Shown piece by piece: positions 57,387-64,000 of a stretch of DNA of 64,000 bases. Source of the stretch: Dyella sp. OK004 (GTDB lineage Bacteria; Pseudomonadota; Gammaproteobacteria; Xanthomonadales; Rhodanobacteraceae); the NCBI RefSeq assembly GCF_900114495.1, contig NZ_FOZI01000002.1, positions 186,001-250,000 of the forward strand, read 5' to 3'. A model generated the notes under the pieces. It saw only the letters and a list, made by a program, of their open reading frames with translations, was not told the DNA's origin and made no database searches. The position numbers and the translations under genes were made by a program. Each line of letters starts with the position of its first letter. Within the stretch, counting starts at the first letter, position 1.

Positions 57387-58478
57387 ATGACGCGACCGAT
57401 CCTGCCGACGACGGCCGTGCTCGCGATGGCTTTCGCCAGCACCCTCAGCCACGCCCAGAATCCGGACCCGATGGATATCCGCGCGTGTACCGCGATCGAA
57501 ACCGACGCACAACGCCTGGCCTGCTACGACCACGCTACCGGCCGGGTCAATCTGCCCGCAGCGCGGAAGAGAACAGATGCAACGGCTACGACGCCGAGCG
57601 TATTTGCCAAAGAGAAGGACACGCACGAAACCGCGCAGGTCGGCAATCCCGACGTGTCGCGCCCGCTTTCGTTGCTCGACTCTCGCTGGGAACTGTCGCC
57701 CGAGAGCAAGCTGGGCACTTACAACCTGCGCGGCTATAAACCGCTGTACGTCATGCCGATATTTGCCACCAGCAATCAGAACGACATGCCGCACAGCCCC
57801 AATCCGTTGAATACCGTCACCACGCCGCAGCCACTGCAGAACATCGAAACGAAATTCCAGCTCAGCCTGAAGACTAAAATCTGGCAGGGCGTGTTCGGCG
57901 ACGCGGGCGATCTGTGGGTCGGCTATACCCAGTCCTCGCGCTGGCAGGCCTACAACAGCAAGCACTCCAGCCCGTTTCGAGAAACCAACTACGAACCCGA
58001 GGCCCTGCTGGTGTTCAACACCAACTACCAGATCGCTGGCTGGAACGGCCGACTGCTTGGCATCGGCTTCAACCATCAGTCCAATGGCCGCGGCGACCCT
58101 CTCTCGCGCAGCTGGAACCGTGTGATTGCCAATATCGGTCTGGAGCGCGACGGCTGGACAGTCATGCTGCGCCCCTGGTGGCGTGTTCCCGAAAGCGGCA
58201 AAGACGACAACAACCCGGACATTACCGATTACGTCGGCCGCGCCGATATGCAGATCGTGCGCGAATGGAACGGCCAGGAGTTCGGTCTGATGTTGCGTCA
58301 CTCGTTGCGTGGCGGCAGCCGCAGCCACGGTGCCGGCCAGTTCACCTGGGCCTTCCCGATATCAGGCAACCTGCGCGGCTACATGGAGCTGTACAAGGGT
58401 TACGGCGAAAGCCTGATCGACTACAACCACAACGCCACTTACCTCGGCATCGGCGTCTCGCTGCTCGATTGGTATTGA
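57387..58478 (+). CDS. pldA: Outer-membrane phospholipase A1 PldA
   Basis: 363 residues: signal peptide (about 1-23, ending SHA), a 70-residue linker with CTAIETDAQRLACYDHATG, and a 12-strand barrel. The catalytic His230, Ser232 (FNHQSNGRGDPLSRSWN) and Asn244 are all present. It ends with an aromatic (DWY) as barrel proteins do. It hydrolyses surface-misplaced phospholipids. GTGGAG precedes the ATG. A terminator follows in the 3' end of the next, convergent gene. Confidence 0.93.
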   Translation: MTRPILPTTAVLAMAFASTLSHAQNPDPMDIRACTAIETDAQRLACYDHATGRVNLPAARKRTDATATTPSVFAKEKDTHETAQVGNPDVSRPLSLLDSRWELSPESKLGTYNLRGYKPLYVMPIFATSNQNDMPHSPNPLNTVTTPQPLQNIETKFQLSLKTKIWQGVFGDAGDLWVGYTQSSRWQAYNSKHSSPFRETNYEPEALLVFNTNYQIAGWNGRLLGIGFNHQSNGRGDPLSRSWNRVIANIGLERDGWTVMLRPWWRVPESGKDDNNPDITDYVGRADMQIVREWNGQEFGLMLRHSLRGGSRSHGAGQFTWAFPISGNLRGYMELYKGYGESLIDYNHNATYLGIGVSLLDWY

Positions 58479-58493
58479 TCTTCGCAACGCAAC

Positions 58494-58523
58494 AAAGCCT
58501 GGTGCTTAGCGCCACCAGGCTTT
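58494..58523 (+). terminator. Terminator of pldA overlapping the monooxygenase 3' end
   Basis: AAAGCCTGGTG, loop CTTAGCGC, CACCAGGCTTT followed by a T-run. The downstream arm lies within the last codons (Lys-Lys-Ala-Trp-Trp-Arg) of the convergent gene. Confidence 0.88.
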
Positions 58524-59690
58524 TTTTGTGCCGGTCAGAATCCTGAGCGTCTGCCCGCGCGCCAGCGGCAAACGACTCAACGGATGAAACATCGCATCAC
58601 GCAACCGTGCCAGGTCATCGCGATCGGATTGGAACAACGGCGTCAGCCAGCGGCTCATCCTTTGATAGACCGCCAGATGATCGCGACGGCGACGGCGATA
58701 ATCCTGTAGCGCGATATCCACACTCGGGCTGATCGTAAGCGCATCCGACAAGGCCTCGGCGTCCAGCAGCGCCATGTTCACGCCCTGCCCCAGTTGCGGG
58801 CTCATCGCATGCGCCGCATCACCGAGAAATACCAATCGGCCATGGATGGGCGTGCGCAGTACCACGTCGCGATAACGCGCGCGATGCAATTGATCGTGCG
58901 CTGTAACGTGCTCCAGCAGCGGCATGGCTTCGGGCCATAACGCCGCGACACGCTCACGCAAGCGTGACAGTCCGGCCGCGTCGAAAGCATCGACCTGCTC
59001 GCCCGGCAGGCTGAAATAAAAGGTAAGCCATTGGCCTTCGCGATCTGCTCGCTGCCCCACTGGCAGCAGCCCGATCATTTCGCGGGTACCGCCATAGCGT
59101 TGGCGCAGCTCAGTGCGATGTAGCCAATCTTCGGCCGGCAACAGACACCACAACGCACCCCAGGGATACACAGTCTGGCGGCGTACCTGCTGCGGCATGC
59201 TCTGACGCAGGCGCGAATGCGCGCCATCGGCCGCCACGATTAGATCGAACGGTCCATGCAGACCGCCCTGGCTGTCACGCAGGCATGTGCCATCCTCAGC
59301 TAACGATTCGATGCAGATGCCGGTATGGATGCGCGAGGCATCGACATAGGCGTCGCGCAACAGGGTGAACAGACTGCCGCGCGTCAGCCCAAGGCCAAAA
59401 CAATCCGGTGCGTGATCGGCATAGCGCATATCCATCACGCGCCTACTGTGGCGATTGACACCATGCAGACGTTCGATGCGCTGGCCCCGCACCAGCGCCT
59501 GCTCGTGCAACCCCAGCCGGGCCAGCACGCCCAGCCCCGTCGGTTGCAGCAGAAATCCCGCGCCCACCGGCCCCGGTGCGGCGGCTTGCTCATACACGCT
59601 CAACGCGTGGCCTTGCCCGGAAAGAAACAGGGCGGCCGCCTGACCGGCGGCGCCATACCCCACGATGGCTATGCGCAAGCGTTCCCGCAT
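58506..59690 (-). CDS. FAD-dependent monooxygenase (UbiH/PHBH-like)
   Basis: 394 residues of the p-hydroxybenzoate hydroxylase fold. FAD motifs are IAIVGYGAAGQAAALFLSGQG, DLIVAADGAHSRLR and RLVFLGDAAHAMSPQLGQGVNMALLDAEAL, given separately. It could act on an aromatic or a quinone precursor. It is alone on its strand, so the substrate is unknown. The C-terminus is encoded by the pldA terminator. Confidence 0.9.
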   Translation of the reverse strand: MRERLRIAIVGYGAAGQAAALFLSGQGHALSVYEQAAAPGPVGAGFLLQPTGLGVLARLGLHEQALVRGQRIERLHGVNRHSRRVMDMRYADHAPDCFGLGLTRGSLFTLLRDAYVDASRIHTGICIESLAEDGTCLRDSQGGLHGPFDLIVAADGAHSRLRQSMPQQVRRQTVYPWGALWCLLPAEDWLHRTELRQRYGGTREMIGLLPVGQRADREGQWLTFYFSLPGEQVDAFDAAGLSRLRERVAALWPEAMPLLEHVTAHDQLHRARYRDVVLRTPIHGRLVFLGDAAHAMSPQLGQGVNMALLDAEALSDALTISPSVDIALQDYRRRRRDHLAVYQRMSRWLTPLFQSDRDDLARLRDAMFHPLSRLPLARGQTLRILTGTKKAWWR

Positions 59691-59744
59691 GATGGCGGCT
59701 CGATCCTTGAGTGGCGACTCCGCGGGAGCCGCTTAACGTGGGTG

Positions 59745-59772
59745 TCGCGCCGATCCGGTCGGACCGGCGCGA
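59745..59772 (-). terminator. Hairpin after slyD
   Basis: TCGCGCCGATCC, loop GGTC, GGACCGGCGCGA with one mismatch, ten bases past the slyD stop. Confidence 0.55.
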
Positions 59773-59781
59773 TCAGCGGCC

Positions 59782-60264
59782 TCAGTGGTGATGGCCACCT
59801 TCGCCGTGCACGTGGCCGTGCTCGATTTCTTCTTCGCTGGCGTCACGCACTTCGGTCACTTCGATGGCGAAGTGCAGGGTCTTGCCGGCCAGCGGGTGAT
59901 TGCCGTCGATATACACCTTGTCGGCATCGACCTTGGTCACCGTGACATTGATGACGCCCTGCGGGCCGCGGCCCTGGAACTGCATGCCCGGCTGGATATC
60001 GTCCACGCCCTGGAAGGCATCGCGTGGCACTTCTTGCATCAGCTCGGCGTGATGCACGCCGTAACCCTCTTCAGGCACCACGTCTACCTTGAACTGGTCG
60101 CCGGCCTGACGGCCTTCCATCGCCTTCTCCAGACCGGGCACGATCTGACCGGTGCCATGCAAGTAGGTCAGCGGCTCACGACCCTCAGAGCTATCGAGGA
60201 CCTGACCCTGGTCGTCGGTCAGCGTGTAGTGGAAAGAGGCGACGGAGCGCTCGGCAATCTGCAT
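59782..60264 (-). CDS. slyD: FKBP-type peptidyl-prolyl isomerase SlyD
   Basis: 160 residues with the FKBP and inserted-flap domains: SVASFHYTLTDDQGQVLDSS, GTGQIVPGLEKAMEGRQAG, and GNHPLAGKTLHFAIEV. The short tail HGHVHGEGGHHH is histidine-rich and binds nickel in SlyD, though it has fewer cysteines than E. coli. It folds proteins and may serve metal handling. Divergent from the MATE gene. Confidence 0.94.
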   Translation of the reverse strand: MQIAERSVASFHYTLTDDQGQVLDSSEGREPLTYLHGTGQIVPGLEKAMEGRQAGDQFKVDVVPEEGYGVHHAELMQEVPRDAFQGVDDIQPGMQFQGRGPQGVINVTVTKVDADKVYIDGNHPLAGKTLHFAIEVTEVRDASEEEIEHGHVHGEGGHHH

Positions 60265-60398
60265 GATCTTCTCGCAAGTACGGGTGGGACCGGCCGACGC
60301 CGGCGTGTGGCTACAAGCCTAACATCCATGGCAAGCGTTGCCGAAGAGTCGGCGCCATGCGCCGTGCCAGAATGGCCCGCCTTTCACCGTCCACGCCC

Positions 60399-61763
60399 AT
60401 GTCTCCGATACTCGACGCCTGGCGCCATCGGCCTACCCATCAGCGGGTCTGGGCGATGGCCGTGCCGATGATTCTGTCCAACCTGACTGTGCCGCTGGTG
60501 GCACTGGTCGACAGCGCGGTGGCGGGTCATTTGCCGCAGACCCAGGACCTCGGCGCCGTAGCCGTGGGCAGCGCGATCTACGCCCTGCCAGTATGGAGCC
60601 TGGGGTTTCTACGCATGGGCACCACCGGCTTTGCGGCCCAGGCCAGCGGAGCGGGCGATAGCGCGGCCCTGCGCACTGTGCAGGCACAGGCGTTGTTGCT
60701 GGCCGCCGTGCTCGGCGCGGTGGTCGGCGCCCTGATGCTGCCACTGCTGTCATGGCTGATCGGGCAGATGCATTCCACGCCATCGCTCGCCGCACGCAGC
60801 CTGGATTACCTGCATATCCGCTTGCTGGGATTGCCCGCAGCCTTGCTCAATTACGCACTGGCCGGCTGGTTTATCGGTGCGCAGCACGCCCGCACCACGC
60901 TGGCTTTGCTGCTGGTCACCAACGTCGCCAACATCGCACTCAACCTCGGTTTTGTGCTCGGCCTTGGCTGGGGCGTGCCGGGTATCGCGCTGGCTTCGGC
61001 CTGCGGCGAATGGCTCGGTGCCATCTATGGCTTGTGGTGCGCGCGACGCGCAGTGCGTGGCCTGGCCGGACAGATCGACTGGCGCGCCATGCGCGGCTTC
61101 GCCCACTGGCGTCCGCTGCTGATGGTGAATCGCGACATCTTTCTGCGCACGCTGGCGCTGGAAGGCGTGTTCTTCAGCCTGTCCCTGCTGGGTGCGCGAC
61201 TGGGCGATGCCACCGTCGCCGCCAACGCCTTGCTGTTGAACGGCCTGATGCTCACCGCGTTCGGCCTGGACGGACTCGCCAATGCCGTGGAAGCCCTGTG
61301 CGGACACGCCATCGGCGCGCGCGACCGCCTGGCGTTACGACGAGCACTAGTGGTGGCGGGCGGCTGGTCTTTGTTCGGCAGTATCGGCTATGCATTGCTC
61401 TTCGCGCTTGCAGGACACTGGTTCATCAATCTGCAAACCAGCCTGCCCGAAGTGCGCGAAACCGCCTACCGCTACCTGCCCTGGCTATCCGTATTACCCG
61501 TGGTCGCGGTGTGGAGCTATCTGCTGGATGGTTTGTTCATCGGCGCCACGCGGGCACGCGAGATGCGCGACGGCATGCTGTTATCGGTGCTGCTATTCGT
61601 ACTGCTGGCGTGGCTCGCGCGCGGCTGGGGCAACCATGGTTTGTGGCTGGCGTTTCTCGCCTTCATGGCGATGCGCGGCCTGAGTCTTGGCCTGATCGGC
61701 TGGCGCCTGCGCCAGCGACAGGCGTGGCTGCCGGAAAGCGTTCACGCCATACTGCCACCATGA
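60399..61763 (+). CDS. MATE-family efflux transporter (DinF subgroup)
   Basis: 454 residues with 12 hydrophobic helices in two halves. The opening is HQRVWAMAVPMILSNLTVPLVALVDSAVAGHL, split here. LNALAGWFIGAQHARTTL-like and DGLANAVEALCGHAIGARDR segments are typical of DinF. It exports drugs or organic cations by H+ or Na+ exchange. The ATG at 60399 is the best start; an earlier in-frame ATG at 60357 adds basic residues only. The stop overlaps the dacB start by four bases. Confidence 0.92.
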   Translation: MSPILDAWRHRPTHQRVWAMAVPMILSNLTVPLVALVDSAVAGHLPQTQDLGAVAVGSAIYALPVWSLGFLRMGTTGFAAQASGAGDSAALRTVQAQALLLAAVLGAVVGALMLPLLSWLIGQMHSTPSLAARSLDYLHIRLLGLPAALLNYALAGWFIGAQHARTTLALLLVTNVANIALNLGFVLGLGWGVPGIALASACGEWLGAIYGLWCARRAVRGLAGQIDWRAMRGFAHWRPLLMVNRDIFLRTLALEGVFFSLSLLGARLGDATVAANALLLNGLMLTAFGLDGLANAVEALCGHAIGARDRLALRRALVVAGGWSLFGSIGYALLFALAGHWFINLQTSLPEVRETAYRYLPWLSVLPVVAVWSYLLDGLFIGATRAREMRDGMLLSVLLFVLLAWLARGWGNHGLWLAFLAFMAMRGLSLGLIGWRLRQRQAWLPESVHAILPP

Positions 61764-63343
61764 AAGTCATGCCGCTGGGACGCCGTTGCCTGCTGCTTGC
61801 CGCAGCCGCACTGTCGCTGCCGATCGCAGCACTGGCCGCGCAAGATGCGCCGGTACAGAGCGCACAGGATCTGGCTACACGGATCGACGCGCACATCCGC
61901 CAGCCGCGCTTTTCAGGTGCCAGTTGGGGCATCGCCGTGGTGTCGCTGGACAATGGCCGTACGCTCTACGCGCACAACGCGGATCAGTTATTTCAGCCCG
62001 CCTCCACGGCAAAGCTGTTCACCGCCGCGCTGACGCTGAGCGAAGTCGGTGCCGATTACCGCATTCCCACGCGCGTACTGGCCAGTGACAAACTACGCAG
62101 CGGCACGCTGGACGGTCCGCTGATTCTCTACGGCATGGGTGACCCCACGCTGGGTGCGGATGCCTCCACCGCGAACTGGGCCGACCAGCTGGCGAAGCAA
62201 GTCGCCGAACATGGCATCCAGCGCGTCAAAGGCGACCTGATCGCCGACGACAGCTATTTCGCCAGTCCGCCAATGGGCTCCGGCTGGGAGGCGATCGATC
62301 TGCAAAGCTGGTTCGCCGTACCTACTTCCGCACTGAGCGTGCAGGAGAACCAGGTCGATGTGACGATCACGCCGGCAGCGCGTGAAGGCCGCCCCGCCAT
62401 CGTGGCGCTGGATCCAACCGGCGCCGTGCCGAGCGTGGTGAACCGCATGACCACGGGCGCACCGCAGCTGCGCAACGACATCAATCTTTATCGCGCGCCC
62501 GGCGACAACACGCTGTATGCCTTTGGCAGCATCGCTGCGCGCGCGCCTGCGCAACGCTTCAAGCTGGCGTCGTTCGATCCCGCCCTGCTCGCAGGCGATC
62601 AATTGCTGAAAGCGCTGGCGCGACATGGTGTCCGCATTCAAGGCCGGCTTCGCGCATTGCACTGGCCGCAGAGCAGCGAGAGCCTGCACGCGAACACGTC
62701 GACGGTCGCCGAAGTACTGTCGCCACCAGTAGCCGAGATTCTGCAACGTGGCCTCAAGCGCTCGCAAAACCTCTATCTGCAAAACCTGCTGCTGATTGCC
62801 GGCGTGCGCGCGCAGACCGATGCCATGCAAGGACCATCACCACCCAGTGGCTTTCTCACCACCGAGAACTGGGGCATCCGCGGCCTGCGCCAACTGCTCG
62901 AGCGCATGGGCGTCGCACCCACGGCCACACTCATCGAGGAAGGCACCGGCCTGTCGCGCCGCGATCTGAGCACGCCGAATGCGATGGCGCGTCTGCTGAC
63001 CTTCCTCGCCTCGCAGTCCTATGCCACCACCCTGCGCCAGGCGCTACCCCTGGCCGGCGTCGACGGCACCCTGCAATGGCGTATGCGCAATACCCCGGCC
63101 GAAAACAACGTACAGGCCAAGACCGGCAGTATGAACCTGGTGCATAGCCTCGCCGGCTATGTCACCACCGCGGGCGGCGAGCGGCTGGCCTTCGCCATCA
63201 TGCTCAACAACTACGACCCACCGCCGGGCTCACCCGGCGCGAGTCGCGACATCGACGCCATCGCCGTGATGCTGGCCGGCCTGCGCACCGGCGCACCGCA
63301 GCCGGCGGCAGCGCAGGCCAGCGCCAATCAGCCGGTCAACTGA
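61760..63343 (+). CDS. dacB: D-alanyl-D-alanine carboxypeptidase/endopeptidase DacB (PBP4)
   Basis: 527 residues of the S13 family. Signal peptide about 1-27, SxxK S82-T-A-K85, SQN in KRSQNLYLQN and KTG in QAKTGSMNLVHS. It trims and cleaves peptidoglycan cross-links in the periplasm. Its ATG overlaps the MATE stop (ATGA, 61760-61763), which points to translational coupling. Its 3' end overlaps the convergent gpx by 16 bases. Confidence 0.94.
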   Translation: MKVMPLGRRCLLLAAAALSLPIAALAAQDAPVQSAQDLATRIDAHIRQPRFSGASWGIAVVSLDNGRTLYAHNADQLFQPASTAKLFTAALTLSEVGADYRIPTRVLASDKLRSGTLDGPLILYGMGDPTLGADASTANWADQLAKQVAEHGIQRVKGDLIADDSYFASPPMGSGWEAIDLQSWFAVPTSALSVQENQVDVTITPAAREGRPAIVALDPTGAVPSVVNRMTTGAPQLRNDINLYRAPGDNTLYAFGSIAARAPAQRFKLASFDPALLAGDQLLKALARHGVRIQGRLRALHWPQSSESLHANTSTVAEVLSPPVAEILQRGLKRSQNLYLQNLLLIAGVRAQTDAMQGPSPPSGFLTTENWGIRGLRQLLERMGVAPTATLIEEGTGLSRRDLSTPNAMARLLTFLASQSYATTLRQALPLAGVDGTLQWRMRNTPAENNVQAKTGSMNLVHSLAGYVTTAGGERLAFAIMLNNYDPPPGSPGASRDIDAIAVMLAGLRTGAPQPAAAQASANQPVN

Positions 63344-63813
63344 GCGGCCAGATCCTTGCCGATCTTTTCGGGTGTATCAGTGGGCGCATAGCGCTTTACC
63401 ACTTCGCCCTCGCGGTTGACCAGGAACTTGGTGAAGTTCCACTTGATCGACTCGCTGCCCAGGATGCCCTTGCCCTCGCTCTTCAACCACTTGTAGAGCG
63501 GGTGGGCCTTGTCGCCGTTCACCTCGATCTTGGAGAAGACCGGGAAGCTGACGTCATAGCTGGTGCTGCAGAAGTTCTTGATCTCGGCCTCGTCGCCCGG
63601 CTCCTGATGGCCGAACTGGTCGCAGGGGAAACCGAGCACCACCAGACCCTGATCCTTCTGGGCGCGCCACAAGGCTTCCAGGCCGGTGTACTGCGGGGTG
63701 AAGCCGCACTTGGAGGCGACGTTGACGATCAGCATGGCCTTGCCACGCCATTCGCTGAGCGAGCGCTCGTTGCCGTCGATATCCTTTGCACTGAAATCGT
63801 AGACCGTGGTCAT
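63328..63813 (-). CDS. btuE: Glutathione peroxidase-like thiol peroxidase (BtuE type)
   Basis: 161 residues. The catalytic Cys36 is in NVASKCGFTPQY, with Gln in FPCDQFGHQEPG and Trp-Asn in KWNFTKFL. The resolving cysteine in FPCDQF suggests thioredoxin-dependent action, as in bacterial GPx. The ATG at 63811-63813 is chosen; the upstream frame lacks homology. Divergent from metN. Confidence 0.93.
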   Translation of the reverse strand: MTTVYDFSAKDIDGNERSLSEWRGKAMLIVNVASKCGFTPQYTGLEALWRAQKDQGLVVLGFPCDQFGHQEPGDEAEIKNFCSTSYDVSFPVFSKIEVNGDKAHPLYKWLKSEGKGILGSESIKWNFTKFLVNREGEVVKRYAPTDTPEKIGKDLAAQLTG

Positions 63814-63908
63814 GGCCGAGCTCCGCTGTTGGTCGGCTGACGAGTCTACGCCAAGGGCAAGGGAACCTGGCATAGAATGCCCGTCCCGGTCACTGTCCAA
63901 GGCCCGTC

Positions 63909-64000
63909 GTGATCCGCTTTGTCGATGTCCACAAGTCCTACCGCGTCGACGGCAAGGACCTTCCCGCTCTGCAGCCCTTCAGCCTGGACATCGCCGATGG
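63909..64000 (+). CDS. metN: Methionine ABC transporter ATPase MetN (first 30 codons, cut by window edge)
   Basis: A GTG at 63909 opens IRFVDVHKSYRVDGKDLP, then ALQPFSLDIADG, which matches the N-terminus of MetN-type ATPases. Only 92 bases are visible, so the Walker A and the C-terminal regulatory domain lie outside. No SAM-type riboswitch is seen in the 95 bases before it. Confidence 0.75.
   Translation, partial: MIRFVDVHKSYRVDGKDLPALQPFSLDIAD

Noticed and set aside
63814..63908. SAM riboswitch before metN
   Set aside because: The space is short and lacks the conserved SAM-I or SAM-II core.

Overview
The window is about 64 kb of GC-rich chromosomal DNA from a gammaproteobacterium. Gene content and order (recA-recX-alaS-csrA-tRNA-Ser, dapA-bamC, phoB-phoR-ppk-ppx, an NAD-type isocitrate dehydrogenase, LpxO, a GcvR-like protein ending in DAIMDPVKF) point to Xanthomonadales (Lysobacterales), most likely the Rhodanobacteraceae (Dyella/Rhodanobacter/Luteibacter group). 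The family assignment is inference from protein resemblance. The region is gene-dense and almost entirely core. I see no prophage, insertion sequence, integrase, CRISPR array, restriction-modification or other recognisable defence locus.

Layout. 1-3.2 kb (minus): pcnB-folK-panB-panC (panC cut by the left edge), a polyadenylation/folate/pantothenate operon. 3.3-9.1 kb: tRNA-Glu, the 7Fe ferredoxin fdxA, the dapA-bamC pair divergent from a gcvR-like gene, a bcp-type peroxiredoxin, a PIN-PhoH ATPase and thiD. 9.2-16.4 kb: lpxO, an ECF41 sigma factor with its cognate AhpD-like oxidoreductase and two matching promoter signatures, a serine hydrolase, a membrane-bound AraC regulator, NAD-isocitrate dehydrogenase, and a glutaredoxin/AhpD-like pair. 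16.4-25.6 kb (plus): bepA, then the phosphate/polyphosphate block phoB-phoR-ppk1-ppx, then ppiA and lpxH. 25.6-26.1 kb: a gene-free stretch packed with perfect inverted repeats next to tRNA-Ser(GCU). 26.1-31.6 kb (minus): csrA, alaS, recX, recA, pncC/cinA. 31.7-38.9 kb: mutS, a TetR/GST divergent pair around a palindromic operator, katG behind an OxyR-like site, and a response regulator. 39-47 kb: hslR, a small membrane protein with an L7/L12-like tail, a 2OG-Fe(II) oxygenase, an AEC permease, a CPBP protease, a flavin monooxygenase, htpG, htpX. 47-53.8 kb: gluQ, phaB with a tandemly repeated stop region, tcdA, a membrane-anchored cytochrome c'-like protein, an Mpo1/DUF962 protein, pirin, an Old Yellow Enzyme and an alpha/beta hydrolase. 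53.8-64 kb: two cold-shock genes with matching leaders, a lipoprotein, ycaQ, a proline-rich exported protein, pldA, a UbiH-like monooxygenase, slyD, a MATE exporter coupled to dacB, gpx, and the first codons of metN.

How the genes work together. Several groups concern stress and envelope upkeep: OxyR-katG, bcp, gpx, the glutaredoxin/AhpD pair and the ECF41 module for redox stress; htpG, htpX, slyD, bepA, bamC, dacB, pldA, lpxO and lpxH for envelope and folding. PhoB/PhoR with Ppk/Ppx forms a phosphate-sensing and polyphosphate unit. The most informative non-coding signals are the twin ECF41 promoters, the twin csp leaders, the tRNA-Ser inverted-repeat cluster, the phaB stop-codon tandem repeat and the GST/TetR operator. 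No clearly new multi-gene system was found.
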